Source: Arcicella rigui
Lineage (GTDB): Bacteria > Bacteroidota > Bacteroidia > Cytophagales > Spirosomataceae
Length of the DNA: 64,000 nt
Assembly: GCF_034929435.1 (NCBI RefSeq)
Contig: NZ_JAYFUM010000005.1
Coordinates: 1 to 64,000 of the forward strand
Reading direction: 5' to 3'
Of the stretch, positions 7,306 to 17,197 are shown one piece after another. The translations under genes and the position numbers were made by a program. Position 1 is the first letter of the stretch. Every line of letters starts with the position of its first letter. The notes below the pieces were generated by a model. The model was not told where the DNA came from and did not search any database. It saw only the letters and a list, made by a program, of their open reading frames with translations.

Positions 7306-10300
7306 ATGAACAAAAAACTACTGCTTATTAGTTTTGTGTTTCTTCTTTTGCTTCAACTTAGAGTTAATGCTCAAGATAGAACCATTACAGGTAAAGTTTC
7401 TTCGGCCGAAGATGGCTCACCACTTCCAGGAGTAAGTATTATCGTGAAAGGCACAAACAGAGGTGTCAACTCGATGGCGAACGGTACTTTCAAAATTAAT
7501 GCTCCTTCAAATTCTGTACTTGTATTCTCTTTTGTAGGATTTGAAAAGAAAGAGGTCTTGGTGAGTAATCAATCTCAAATCAATGTTTCTCTAAAATCTT
7601 CTGCTGCTGACTTAGATGAAGTAGTGGTAATTGGTTACGGGGTACAAAAAAAATCTAAGCTTACGTCTTCTATTTCAAGTGTGTCAGGTAAAGACATTGC
7701 CGACCTAAACACAGCCAGCTTTGACCAGCAATTAGCAGGTAGAGCTTCAGGGGTACAAGTAACAGTGGGTAGTGGTATTATTGGACAAGCTCCTCGTATT
7801 CGTATTCGTGGTACAAACTCTATTACTTCGGGTGGTTCACCACTAATTGTAGTTGATGGAGTACCAGCTATTGACGGAAACCAAAGTGTGGCTACACCGA
7901 CTAACCCACTTGCAGACATCAACCCTGCGGATATTGAGTCGATGGAAATTTTAAAAGATGGTGCAGCTACTGCAATTTACGGTTCAAGAGCTACCAATGG
8001 CGTTATTTTAGTAACTACTAAAAAAGGTAAAAAAGGTACTCCTTTGAAAGTGAATTTGAGTATGCAATACGGTACAACCAACGCTATCAATAGATTAAGC
8101 TTGTTGGATGCTAACCAATTTGTAACGATTGCGAACGAAAAATTGAAAAACGCTGGTGGTACAAACCAAGCTTTCTTGGATGCAAATGGTACAAATACCG
8201 ACTGGCAAAGTATTATTTTACGTCAAGGAATCACACAAGGCTATAACATGAGTTTCAGTGGTGGCGTTGAAAAAACGAACTATTACTTCTCATTAGGTTA
8301 TAATAAACAAGAAGGTGCAATTACAGCAAACGGTCAGAAACGTTATAACTTCACTGCAAATCTTGACCATAACTTCAATAAGTATGTTTCGGTAGGTACT
8401 AAACTTCAAGTAACCAGAACAGAAAATACAGGTTTGAACACAGGTTCTAACGCTTTATCTGGAAACTTAACGGGTGCTGCAAGATTATTCCCTAACGTAC
8501 CGATTTACAGTGAAACAAATGCTACTGGTTATAATATTTCGCCAGATGGTGCTGTATTAGGACAAGGTGCAAACACAAGAAATATTGATAACAACTATAC
8601 TAACATTGCTTTTGTACTTGCTAATAACAAATTCAATGCACAAATCGGACGTGTATTGTCAACTTCTTATTTACAAGTGACACCTTTCAAAGGTTTAACT
8701 TTGAAATCAATGATTGGTATCGACTATACAGATGTTCGCAGTTTCCAATCTCTTGATCCAAGACATGGCGACGGTCGTGGTTCAAACGGTATTGTTTCGC
8801 AAACTTCAAGAAACGTAACCAGATGGAACTGGCAAAATACAGCTAACTATTCAACAGAATTCGGTAAAAACTCTATCGACTTAACCGTAGGTACTGAATA
8901 TCAAAAACAAATTGTCTCTTCTTTCACTGCTCAAGCAGCTAATTTCTCTGACAGATTCTTCCAAGAAGAAAACATCATTTCGGGTAGTTTCTCAGTGCCA
9001 ACTGTAACAGGTGGAGGAGCTTCTGCTGGTTTTGATTCATACTTTGGTCGTTTGCAATACGATTACGACAACAAGTACTTCATGACATTCTCGGCACGTA
9101 ATGATGGTATTTCTGCCTTACCAGAAGCAAGTAGAAGAGGTAATTTCTTTGGTGGTTCTTTGGCTTACAAGCTTTCTAACGAAGATTTCTATAAAAACTC
9201 AAGCATTGCTAAAGTAATCAACGACATCAAATTGAGAGGTAGCTATGCACAAGTAGGTAACGTAAACATTGGTAACTTCCCTTACTTAGGTTTATTCGGA
9301 ACAGCTCAGTACGGTTCGCAAAATGGTATTGGTTTTACACAAGCTGGAAACTCTGGTTTGAAATGGGAAGCAAGTACACAAGCTAACTACGGTATTGACT
9401 TAGGATTTTTAGATAACAAAATTATTTTCTCAGCAGAATATTATAAAAACGATATTTCTGATTTGATTTTGGCTGCTCCAACGGCTCCTTCTTTGGGTGT
9501 ACCTAACAACTCTATTTCTAAAAACGTAGGTGCGATGTACAACAAAGGTTTGGAATTTAATCTTTCTATTGAAGCTATCAAGAAAGGTAATTTCACTTGG
9601 GACGTAAACATGAATTATTCAACACAGGAAAATAAAGTAACTGCATTGAATAAAGGTATTGACGGAAAAGACCAGCCAATTTTCCCTTCATCATATCATA
9701 TTATTACAGTTGGTCAGCCAGTAGCTGCTTTGTATGGTTATGAAACTGCAGGCGTAAATCCAGCAAATGGTTTCCCTTTGTTTGTAAAAGGCGATGGTAG
9801 AATTGTACAAAGAAATGCAAACACAGGGGTTTATTCATTCTATGATGCAGCCAACCCAAGTGTTACTACTAACACAACAGGAGCGTCTCTTCTTTCGGCA
9901 GACGTAGCTGACGGTGGCGACAGAAGAGTATTAGGCAACACAAACCCTACTTGGTTTGGTAGTGTTACGAATAGCTTCAAATACAAAGGCTTTGATTTAG
10001 AGATATTTACTCGTTTCTCTGGTGGTAACAAAATTATGAACGTTACTCGTCAAGAAACTTTATTGAACCAAGATTTCAATAACAATGGTACTGAAATCTT
10101 GAATCGTTGGACTACCGAAGGACAAATTACAGACGTTCCTAAAATGGTTTTAAATAATGGTAACATCATCAACTTAAACGGAAATGCAACAACCAGATTT
10201 GTTGAAAAAGGTGACTTTATCAGAATCCAAAACATCATTTTAGGTTATACGCTGCCAAAAAGCGTGATTACACGTGCTAACATTGGTATTAATAGTGTTC

Positions 10301-10461
10301 GTATCTATGGGCAAGTACAAAATGCCTTCACTTTCACAAGCTATAAAGGCTTAGACCCTGAATTGAACAGCAACGGGGATGTTAACCAAACATTTGGTCT
10401 TGACTACAACACTAACCCTCAGTTCAGAATACTTACTTTTGGCTTGAACGTAGGATTTTAG
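7306..10461 (+). CDS. SusC/RagA-type TonB-dependent outer membrane receptor
   Basis: 1051 residues, typical for SusC proteins. A Sec signal peptide (1-22, ending VNAQ) is followed by a carboxypeptidase-regulatory-like domain with the signature TITGKVSSAEDGSPLPGVS (about 25-100). Next come a TonB-box-like DEVVVIGYG at about 104-112 and the plug with the GAATAIYGSRATNGVILVTT signature. The remainder is the 22-strand barrel, closing on an aromatic-rich terminus ending NVGF. With its SusD partner 32 bp downstream it forms a TonB-powered pump for oligosaccharides or peptides. No glycoside hydrolase, sensor or anti-sigma gene is adjacent, so the substrate cannot be inferred. Confidence 0.97.
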   Translation: MNKKLLLISFVFLLLLQLRVNAQDRTITGKVSSAEDGSPLPGVSIIVKGTNRGVNSMANGTFKINAPSNSVLVFSFVGFEKKEVLVSNQSQINVSLKSSAADLDEVVVIGYGVQKKSKLTSSISSVSGKDIADLNTASFDQQLAGRASGVQVTVGSGIIGQAPRIRIRGTNSITSGGSPLIVVDGVPAIDGNQSVATPTNPLADINPADIESMEILKDGAATAIYGSRATNGVILVTTKKGKKGTPLKVNLSMQYGTTNAINRLSLLDANQFVTIANEKLKNAGGTNQAFLDANGTNTDWQSIILRQGITQGYNMSFSGGVEKTNYYFSLGYNKQEGAITANGQKRYNFTANLDHNFNKYVSVGTKLQVTRTENTGLNTGSNALSGNLTGAARLFPNVPIYSETNATGYNISPDGAVLGQGANTRNIDNNYTNIAFVLANNKFNAQIGRVLSTSYLQVTPFKGLTLKSMIGIDYTDVRSFQSLDPRHGDGRGSNGIVSQTSRNVTRWNWQNTANYSTEFGKNSIDLTVGTEYQKQIVSSFTAQAANFSDRFFQEENIISGSFSVPTVTGGGASAGFDSYFGRLQYDYDNKYFMTFSARNDGISALPEASRRGNFFGGSLAYKLSNEDFYKNSSIAKVINDIKLRGSYAQVGNVNIGNFPYLGLFGTAQYGSQNGIGFTQAGNSGLKWEASTQANYGIDLGFLDNKIIFSAEYYKNDISDLILAAPTAPSLGVPNNSISKNVGAMYNKGLEFNLSIEAIKKGNFTWDVNMNYSTQENKVTALNKGIDGKDQPIFPSSYHIITVGQPVAALYGYETAGVNPANGFPLFVKGDGRIVQRNANTGVYSFYDAANPSVTTNTTGASLLSADVADGGDRRVLGNTNPTWFGSVTNSFKYKGFDLEIFTRFSGGNKIMNVTRQETLLNQDFNNNGTEILNRWTTEGQITDVPKMVLNNGNIINLNGNATTRFVEKGDFIRIQNIILGYTLPKSVITRANIGINSVRIYGQVQNAFTFTSYKGLDPELNSNGDVNQTFGLDYNTNPQFRILTFGLNVGF

Positions 10462-10493
10462 TCTCAACAAACATTAACTCAAAGAGAAATACA

Positions 10494-12101
10494 ATGAAAA
10501 TTATATCTTATAAAAAAATATTCGCTCTTGGAACATTAATGATGTTTGGAGCGGCTTGCGAAGTAACAGATTTACAGCCTATAGATGCCCTTTCGGAAAC
10601 AACGGCTTATGAAACTCTTGAAAGAGTTGAATTGGCTGTAACAGGGGTATATGATGGTGCTCAGTCAGGATTTTATGCTGGTGGTGCTGTGCGTGGCTAT
10701 CCGTTTGGAGCTGCCCATTTGCAACAAGGCGACTGCCGTGGCGAAGACATGGTAAGTGTGGCGGCATTCTATGCTATTACTTATAATGGTACTTATGATG
10801 CTACAACGCCTAATAATGGTTTTTTCTGGCAAACGGCTTATGCCATGATTAACAGAGCAAACGTAGTAATTGACGGTATCCGTAAAGCTCCAACAAGTAC
10901 TTCATTGACAGAATCTGTGAAAAGTTCTTATGAAGCAGAATTAAGATTCTTAAGAGCAATGGGGCATTTTTACTTGTTAGTGAATTTTGCTCGTCCTTAC
11001 AGCGACAATCCTACTGCGGCAGCCAGTGGTGTTCCTTATCGTGAGCAACCAATTGGTACAAGTACAGGTATTTCTGTAGATGAAGCCAGCAAGCAAGGAC
11101 GTAACACAGTAGCTGAATGTTATGATAAAATTTTAGCTGATTTAGACTTCGCAGAAGCTAATTTGCCTGCTACTCGTTCACGCAATGCGATTACTCGTGC
11201 TACAAAAGGGGCAGCCATTGCCTTGAAAACAAGAATCCGTTTGCATCAAAACAACTGGGCGAAGGTAATTGAGGAGGCTAATAAATTGATTCCAACTACG
11301 GGTAATTTAGTAAGTCCAGTAGGAAATTATCAATTGACGGCTACGCCAATGGGGCCTTTTGGTACTGCTAACAAAAACAACGTAGAGTCTATTTTCTCAA
11401 TTGAAAACAACGACGTAGATAACGCAGGTGTGAATGGTGCAGCACCAACAATGTACAGCGCTTCTATTTCTGGTGGACGTGGTATTGTGGGTATTAGCCC
11501 TCTGATTTGGAATCAGCCGTTTTTCCCTGCTGACGACTTCCGTAAGTCTTCTGCTATGGTTCAGCAAGATGGTGCTACTTCTCCGGGTCGTGGTGCAATG
11601 TTTAGTAAAAAATATGCAGATGCTACGTCTCGTACCGACAACGCTCCAATTATCCGTTATGCAGAAGTATTATTGAATGCTGCTGAAGCTTTAGCTCGTT
11701 CAAGTTCTTCAGTTGATACCAGAGCTTTAGCTTTATTGAATGCCGTTAGAAACCGTGCTGTGCCAGAAGGCCCAGGTCGTTATACGGCTGCAAGCTTTAC
11801 AAATGGTCAGCAGTTAGTTCAAGCGATTTTGAACGAACGTAGAATTGAATTCTTAGCTGAAGGGATGAGATGGTTAGATATTCACCGCCTTGGAAAAGAT
11901 ACAGTGTTTGGAACAAAAGGTATTCCTGCGAAAGCAAGCCAAACACTGACTTTTACCAATTTATATACTAACAATCCTGCAACAACTTACACGATGTTAG
12001 CGGCAATTCCTTATGAAAGCTTTAGATTTATATGGCCATTGCCAATTGAAGAAATCAATAACAACCCTACTTTGAAAGACCAACAAAATCCGGGTTGGTA
12101 A
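10494..12101 (+). CDS. SusD/RagB-type substrate-binding lipoprotein
   Basis: 535 residues. The lipoprotein signal peptide ends in MMFGAAC with acylated Cys22, which places the protein on the outer membrane as the lid of the SusC barrel. The SusD N-terminal helical part includes LRFLRAMGHFYLLVNFARPY, and the C-terminal RagB/SusD motif includes IIRYAEVLLNAAEAL and ILNERRIEFLAEGMRWLDIHRLG. It sits 32 bp behind the SusC gene in the invariant SusC-SusD order, and a strong hairpin terminator follows. The ligand is not predictable from sequence alone. Confidence 0.97.
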   Translation: MKIISYKKIFALGTLMMFGAACEVTDLQPIDALSETTAYETLERVELAVTGVYDGAQSGFYAGGAVRGYPFGAAHLQQGDCRGEDMVSVAAFYAITYNGTYDATTPNNGFFWQTAYAMINRANVVIDGIRKAPTSTSLTESVKSSYEAELRFLRAMGHFYLLVNFARPYSDNPTAAASGVPYREQPIGTSTGISVDEASKQGRNTVAECYDKILADLDFAEANLPATRSRNAITRATKGAAIALKTRIRLHQNNWAKVIEEANKLIPTTGNLVSPVGNYQLTATPMGPFGTANKNNVESIFSIENNDVDNAGVNGAAPTMYSASISGGRGIVGISPLIWNQPFFPADDFRKSSAMVQQDGATSPGRGAMFSKKYADATSRTDNAPIIRYAEVLLNAAEALARSSSSVDTRALALLNAVRNRAVPEGPGRYTAASFTNGQQLVQAILNERRIEFLAEGMRWLDIHRLGKDTVFGTKGIPAKASQTLTFTNLYTNNPATTYTMLAAIPYESFRFIWPLPIEEINNNPTLKDQQNPGW

Positions 12102-12147
12102 GAAATTAGTTCATTTCTAATGTTTGAACGATAATTCTTCATAAAAA

Positions 12148-12186
12148 AATAGCGACCTAATTTTACATTGGGTCGCTATTTTTTTT
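12148..12186. terminator. Bidirectional hairpin terminator after susD
   Basis: Perfect arms AATAGCGACC (12148-12157) and GGTCGCTATT (12171-12180) enclose a 13-nt loop. A T-run follows on the plus strand and an A-run precedes it, so it can stop both the susD message and the convergent DUF4349 message. Confidence 0.9.
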
Positions 12187-12206
12187 AATGAAATGCTCTT
12201 TTGAAC

Positions 12207-13106
12207 TTAAACTTTACGTGCTTTAAAATATACTTTATACAGCCAAAATCCGCTTGTAAGTACTAACATCAGCATCCAGAATTTTGTTAGAAAAACCAAT
12301 ACTTCTTCAAAAACAAACCAACCTGTTCTGAAACTTTGCCAAATTCTTCTTAAAAAATGAGGCTGATAAGCAAAATCATTATTCATATTGGGCTGTAATT
12401 CAATCATGTTGCTAATGGGCTGAAATACTTCAATCTCCACAGTACTATAATTTACTTTGTCTTTGATACTGAGCGTCTCTACATTATTAATGTCTGCTTG
12501 GGTTTGATAATCAAAGAGTTTTTCTTCTGAATTGGTCGTTTCTGCTAATTTTTTCCCTTTAGTAGCAATTTCATGTTTATAGCGATTTTCAAACTCTGAA
12601 TAGCGTTTTTTGCGTAAATCACTCGCCAATAAATTCAAACTTACGTCGTCGGCAGATACTTTTTTGTATTCAAGGAAAGTCATTACTGGTTGAATTTCTC
12701 TTAATATTTTATCAAAATTTTGGTTCGGAATCCGTAAGGTAATTTTATTACTCATTTCATAAGCTTTGTTCAATAAAACAGAGTCTTCGCTAATCTCTAC
12801 TTCATTGACTTGCGTAATGTTTGAACTTAGTTCAGAATGTGTAATAAAACCGTCGTACTTCTCTACAATGTCCTCGATGAGATTACTTGCTTCTTGTACA
12901 TTTTTTACTTTAAACCGCAAACTACCTGTTTTAATAAACTTCCTTTTGGCAAAATCGTTCGTTTCAGAAGGAAAAGTACTGGCAGAAACACTATCGGCGA
13001 ATTCTTCACCAGCCAAAGTGATTTCAGCCTTTTTTTCAGTACAACCTGTAAAAATCACCATCGTAGTAGCTACCATGATGCAAAGAGCGTTTTGGTAAGT
13101 TTTCAT
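12207..13106 (-). CDS. DUF4349 domain lipoprotein
   Basis: 299 residues with lipobox IFTGC (Cys at about 22), so probably membrane-tethered outside the cytoplasm. The DUF4349 signature is clear: KFIKTGSLRFKVKNVQEA, then the VEKYDGFITHSEL segment and the LRIPNQNFDKILREI strand, with a coiled-coil middle (about 150-200). The C-terminal helix FWMLMLVLTSGFWLYKVYF (about 273-291) is a transmembrane segment. The molecular role of the family is unknown. It is transcribed alone, and the spacer upstream offers no obvious promoter motif. Confidence 0.9.
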   Translation of the reverse strand: MKTYQNALCIMVATTMVIFTGCTEKKAEITLAGEEFADSVSASTFPSETNDFAKRKFIKTGSLRFKVKNVQEASNLIEDIVEKYDGFITHSELSSNITQVNEVEISEDSVLLNKAYEMSNKITLRIPNQNFDKILREIQPVMTFLEYKKVSADDVSLNLLASDLRKKRYSEFENRYKHEIATKGKKLAETTNSEEKLFDYQTQADINNVETLSIKDKVNYSTVEIEVFQPISNMIELQPNMNNDFAYQPHFLRRIWQSFRTGWFVFEEVLVFLTKFWMLMLVLTSGFWLYKVYFKARKV

Positions 13107-13406
13107 TGCTTGTAAAGTTTTTGTTTTATTTTATCAAGAAACGAAAGCTTTGTTTCAAGTATTGTAAATACTTAAAAACTTATTAAAATTTTATTAAAAA
13201 CTTATTAATTTGTGATTGGTATTTAGCACTTAATAAAATTAAAAGAGCATAAAAAAACCTCAAATTTAGTTTTGCTAAACTTGAGGTTTTTATGAGTTTT
13301 GTAGGAAAGATAGTGAAAATTCTTGATTTATGTTTTATAAAATCTCCGAAATCGGCAATCACAAATCTTAAATAACCTGCAAACTCTCGTACTGTAATAC
13401 CTAAAA
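13107..13406. other. Spacer between the DUF4349 and ketoacyl synthase genes
   Basis: 300 bp without a gene. It holds the hairpin terminator at 13255-13290 and a short trace of the GTGATTGGT repeat near 13212. The rest is AT-rich and featureless. Confidence 0.6.
13255..13290 (-). terminator. Hairpin terminator after the ketoacyl synthase III gene
   Basis: Arms AAAACCTCAA (13255 onward) and TTGAGGTTTT (ending 13290), with an inner TTTAG/CTAAA pairing, form a stable stem. On the minus strand it is followed by a run of seven or more T, about 115 bp after the stop of the ketoacyl synthase gene. Confidence 0.85.
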
Positions 13407-14351
13407 TTATATCGTAATCAGCATTGCTCCATAAGAGTAACCACCGCCAAAAACGGTAACAATGATGTTTTCTCCTTTATTAAACTTTGCTTTATTTTCG
13501 TCTAAGGCAATGGCACAGCCCGCACAACCCGTATTGCCAAGATACTGAATATTTGAGAGCATAATATCTTCTGAAACCCCCAAAGTATTGGCAACATTTT
13601 TAGAAATTCTAAGGTTTGCCTGATGCGGTGCGATATAAGCGACATCGCTAATGCTTAGGTTATTTCTTTCTAACACCTTTAAACTTGCCTTTGGCATATA
13701 AGTACAAGCATTGATGAAAACGTCTTTACCATAAGGCATCACAATACCACGGTGAAGGGGTTTTAGTGTAACACTTTCAAAAGCTTTGCCTACGTTACCA
13801 GCTCCGCCAGTTAATAAATCTTTAATTTCCCAGTTTTCGTCTGAAATTCTTTCTTTAGAAATAGAAACGACCACCGCTCCGTCTCCCCAAAGGTGACCTG
13901 CTTTTGTATCGTCTTCGTTGTTGTAAGCCGTGTTGTGTTCAGATGCCACTACCAAAGCTTTCGTAGCTTTACCAAGAGCGAAGTAGCCTTGTACAATCTC
14001 AATAGCATTCAATAAAGAAGAACAAGCCGAAGAAATCGTTACTACTGGAATTTCACTTACATTAATATGATGCTGAATGGCATGAGCCAAAGTAAATATG
14101 CAGTCGTGTGGAGTATAAGTAGCACCCACAATCAAATCAACTTCCGAAATATCATAAGGTAAACTTTCACGAACTTTGTTTACCGCTTCAATTGCCATTG
14201 TATGCGTATTTTCAGAAGCTGAGGCTTTTCTACGCTGACGAATACCTGTTCTTTCGGTAATCCAGTCGTCGGTAAGTCCATTCAATTCTTCAAAATAAGC
14301 ATTTGTAATAATTTGTTCGGGCAAATAACTTGCGATAGCGTTTATAAACAT
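13407..14351 (-). CDS. 3-oxoacyl-ACP synthase III-like enzyme (FabH/DarB family)
   Basis: 314 residues, the usual KAS III length, with the complete catalytic triad: Cys110 in SSACSS, His243 in APHQAN and Asn273 in LGNTGCAG. KAS III enzymes condense acyl-CoA with malonyl-ACP or join two acyl chains. It stands alone, away from other fab genes. Bacteroidota carry several such paralogues for initiation of fatty acid synthesis, branched-chain primers or flexirubin/dialkylresorcinol synthesis. Its lone position means its role could be any of these. Start chosen at MFINAIASYLPE, where the conserved fold begins. Confidence 0.92.
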   Translation of the reverse strand: MFINAIASYLPEQIITNAYFEELNGLTDDWITERTGIRQRRKASASENTHTMAIEAVNKVRESLPYDISEVDLIVGATYTPHDCIFTLAHAIQHHINVSEIPVVTISSACSSLLNAIEIVQGYFALGKATKALVVASEHNTAYNNEDDTKAGHLWGDGAVVVSISKERISDENWEIKDLLTGGAGNVGKAFESVTLKPLHRGIVMPYGKDVFINACTYMPKASLKVLERNNLSISDVAYIAPHQANLRISKNVANTLGVSEDIMLSNIQYLGNTGCAGCAIALDENKAKFNKGENIIVTVFGGGYSYGAMLITI

Positions 14352-14712
14352 TGGGGTTATTTTGGTCTATTCTTTTAAATATCGACTAATCTCTTGATAA
14401 TGAACTTTATACAGTGTTTTATTGAAAATAACGTCTGTTGATGACCTTGAGAAATTAATTTTAAGCTATAAATCTACTACAAAGGAACTCAATGTTTTTG
14501 CATAGTACAATAGTTTATTAGAAATAAACAATTATTACTCTATATAATCCTGTAATTTTTTGTACTATTTCCATGTTTTTTGGATAAATCCCATAAAATT
14601 AATATAATTTCCGAAATTTTCAGCTTCTGGAAGTTTGCTACTCTTAATTTCTTTTAAAAATAGTTTTTCTTACTCTTTTCGTCTGAATTTTTCACTTTAG
14701 GATTTCGCAGTG
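14352..14712. other. Spacer without recognised features
   Basis: 361 bp, very AT-rich, between the ketoacyl synthase gene and the DEAD-box gene on the same strand. No ORF, repeat or clear hairpin was seen. It must carry the ketoacyl synthase promoter. Confidence 0.5.
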
Positions 14713-15966
14713 TTAGTTCCTTTTAGGTTTAAACCATACTTTTTTTCCTTTATTGCTTACTTCGTTTGATTTTGCCGAAGGCTTCTTTTCATTCGTTGCT
14801 TTGCTGGTTGGGCTAATGGCTTGTACTTTGGTACTTACAAAAGAGTGATTTTCGATAACAGGAATATTCTTAGCAATCAGTTTTTGAATATCTTTCAAAA
14901 AAGTTCTTTCTTCCGAATCACAAAACGAAAACGCCGTTCCATTTGCTCCTGCTCTGCCCGTTCTACCAATTCTGTGTACATACGTTTCGGGAATATTCGG
15001 AATGTCAAAATTGATGACATAAGCCAAATCATCCACATCAATGCCACGTGCGGCAATGTCTGTGGCTACCAATACTCTGGTGCTTTTGCTTTTGAAATTA
15101 TCCAAAGCTCTTTGACGTGCGTTTTGGGCTTTATTGCCATGAATTGCCTCAGCTTTGATGTCGTGGCGAAGTAATACTTTCACCACTTTGTCTGCACCAT
15201 GTTTGGTACGAGTAAAAACCAAAGCCGTTTCTATGGAAGTATCTTTCAGTATATCCATCAACAAAGCATTTTTCTGGTCTTTTTCCACAAAATATACTGA
15301 TTGTTTGATGGTATCGGCTGTGGATGAAACAGGCGTTACTTCTACTTTTACAGGTTTGAAAAGAATATTATCAGCTAATTTCTGAATTTCAGGTGGCATC
15401 GTAGCCGAGAAAAATAAAGACTGACGTTTGGAAGGAAGGAAAGTAAGGAGTTTTTTGATGTCGTGAACAAAACCCATGTCTAACATTCGGTCGGCTTCGT
15501 CCAGAATAAAAATCTGAATATCTTTTAATGAAATATATCTTTGGTTGATTAAATCCAACAATCTTCCGGGCGTGGCAACTAAAATATCTACGCCATTTTG
15601 TAAAGCTTCCGTTTGTTTTCCTTGTTTTACGCCGCCAAAAATAACAGTATGACGTAAGTTGGTAAACTTTCCATAAGCCTTGAAACTATCATCAATCTGA
15701 ATGGCTAATTCACGGGTTGGCGTTACGATAAGGGCTTTTATAGTTCTTTTTACACGGTTGGGAATCTGGTTTTGTACTAATAACTGAATCGTAGGAATGG
15801 CAAAAGCAGCGGTTTTTCCTGTACCTGTTTGGGCTACTCCCAGTAAATCTTTTCCTTCAAGAATCAGAGGGATGGCTTGTGATTGAATAGGTGTGGGAGT
15901 ACTGTAACCTTCCTCGACAAGTGCCTTTTGGATAGGTTCAATTAGTTTTAATGATTGAAATGACAT
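14713..15966 (-). CDS. DEAD-box ATP-dependent RNA helicase (RhlE-like)
   Basis: 417 residues with all core helicase motifs: a Q motif (TPIQSQAIP), motif I AQTGTGKT at 45-52, PTRELA, DEAD at 155-158 and SAT at 186-188. The second RecA lobe has ARGIDVDD and HRIGRTGRAG. A basic, low-complexity tail (about 375-417, ending KVWFKPKRN) resembles the RNA-binding tails of RhlE-type helicases. It would unwind structured RNA in ribosome assembly or mRNA decay, often in the cold. It is monocistronic. Confidence 0.96.
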   Translation of the reverse strand: MSFQSLKLIEPIQKALVEEGYSTPTPIQSQAIPLILEGKDLLGVAQTGTGKTAAFAIPTIQLLVQNQIPNRVKRTIKALIVTPTRELAIQIDDSFKAYGKFTNLRHTVIFGGVKQGKQTEALQNGVDILVATPGRLLDLINQRYISLKDIQIFILDEADRMLDMGFVHDIKKLLTFLPSKRQSLFFSATMPPEIQKLADNILFKPVKVEVTPVSSTADTIKQSVYFVEKDQKNALLMDILKDTSIETALVFTRTKHGADKVVKVLLRHDIKAEAIHGNKAQNARQRALDNFKSKSTRVLVATDIAARGIDVDDLAYVINFDIPNIPETYVHRIGRTGRAGANGTAFSFCDSEERTFLKDIQKLIAKNIPVIENHSFVSTKVQAISPTSKATNEKKPSAKSNEVSNKGKKVWFKPKRN

Positions 15967-16273
15967 GAGTATTTTGTTAAAAACGAAAAGGTTTTATATA
16001 TAAACTACACATATAAAACACTGAAATTCAAAATGATAAGTGTGAGTAATGAAGTTTTTCAGAATCAATCTTTTCATCGAATAGATTTTACAAAGTTAAG
16101 TGAAATATGACAGAATGAAGTATTTTTTCACAAATTGCAGGGATTCATTTTAGGGTAATTCGATTTGAATCAAAAGATTTTCACCAAAAAATTACTTGAA
16201 AGAGGATATATTTTTTGAAAAAACTTATCTTGTAAAGGCATTTGTCATTTGATTTTATATCAACGTCAATTTT
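15967..16273. other. Divergent promoter spacer
   Basis: 307 bp between the divergent helicase and L,D-transpeptidase genes. It is AT-rich, with no repeat and no clear hairpin. The long leader on the helicase side would suit cold-regulated expression, but nothing specific is visible. Confidence 0.5.
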
Positions 16274-17023
16274 ATGAAAACAACGATAACTTATATTTTA
16301 GCCCTATTTTTTAGCACATTGATTCAGCAAAGCGATTTTTTATCAGAACAAAAAAAGTACGAAAGAGTACAAGCAGCTTTTGAAGCCAAAGGAAGTATTC
16401 TTAGCGAAAAACTCCGCATCAATGGTATTCAACCAGAGCAATTGAACATACTGATTGTTGCCTACAAAGAAGAAAAAGTTCTGGAGATTTTTGCCAAAAA
16501 CTTGAAAGATAGAAACTACAAAAAGTTGGTGGCTTATCCAATTTGCCAGCAATCGGGGCGTTTGGGGCCGAAATGGAAGCAAGGAGATTTACAAGTACCC
16601 GAAGGCTTTTATCAGATTGATAGATTCAATCCTGTCAGTACTTATTATTTATCATTGGGCATCAATTATCCGAATAAAGCCGATTATCTAAGAAGTGATG
16701 CTGTTGATAGGGGAGGAGATATTTTTATTCATGGCGAATGCGTAACGGTGGGTTGCTTGCCGATGACCAATGATTTGATTCAAGAGATTTACCTTTATGC
16801 CATCCAAGCTCGCCAAAATGGACAAGAGGATATTCCAGTATATATTTTTCCTTTCAGAATGACGAAGGAAAATATGAGTATTCATCAAGAAAAATTCAAA
16901 GAAGATGAAGTATTATTGAATTTTTGGAAAAATCTGAAAACAGGATTTGATACTTTTGAAAAAGATAAAAACCCCATCAGTTTTAGTGTTGATAAAAAAG
17001 GATTGTATGTTTTTAGAAAGTAA
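16274..17023 (+). CDS. L,D-transpeptidase (YkuD/YafK-like murein transpeptidase)
   Basis: 249 residues. A hydrophobic start (1-17) acts as export signal or anchor. The YkuD catalytic motif is intact as IHGECVTVGCLP, with His153 and nucleophile Cys161, preceded by EGFYQIDRF strands typical of YafK-type proteins. Such enzymes form 3-3 crosslinks in peptidoglycan or attach or detach proteins from it in the periplasm. The gene is single and ends next to a repeat and a terminator. Which reaction it performs is not readable. Confidence 0.88.
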   Translation: MKTTITYILALFFSTLIQQSDFLSEQKKYERVQAAFEAKGSILSEKLRINGIQPEQLNILIVAYKEEKVLEIFAKNLKDRNYKKLVAYPICQQSGRLGPKWKQGDLQVPEGFYQIDRFNPVSTYYLSLGINYPNKADYLRSDAVDRGGDIFIHGECVTVGCLPMTNDLIQEIYLYAIQARQNGQEDIPVYIFPFRMTKENMSIHQEKFKEDEVLLNFWKNLKTGFDTFEKDKNPISFSVDKKGLYVFRK

Positions 17024-17032
17024 GCGAAATTA

Positions 17033-17129
17033 TGCTTTAGAGTAGGCTGTAAGCAATAAGCAAAATTCCTTTTGTCAGGAAAAAAAATTTGCCTAAAGCC
17101 TACAGCTTATAGCCTAATGCTTATAGCTG
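17033..17129. repeat. GCTTTAGGC-family inverted repeat, copy 3
   Basis: Left words GCTTTAGAGTAGGCTGTAAGC are answered by GCCTAAAGCCTACAGCTTATAGCC on the right. It begins about 10 bp after the L,D-transpeptidase stop and ends just before a conventional terminator. Confidence 0.75.
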
Positions 17130-17132
17130 AAA

Positions 17133-17173
17133 AAAAGCCTTTCTTCGTGAATTTCACCGAAAGAAAGGCTTTT
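17133..17173. terminator. Bidirectional hairpin terminator
   Basis: Left arm AAAAGCCTTTCTT with GTGA pairs with TCAC and AAGAAAGGCTTTT on the right. T-rich sequence follows on the plus strand and an A-run precedes it. It separates the convergent L,D-transpeptidase and glycosyltransferase genes. Confidence 0.9.
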
Positions 17174-17197
17174 GTTTTTTGATTGATTCTTTGTAAA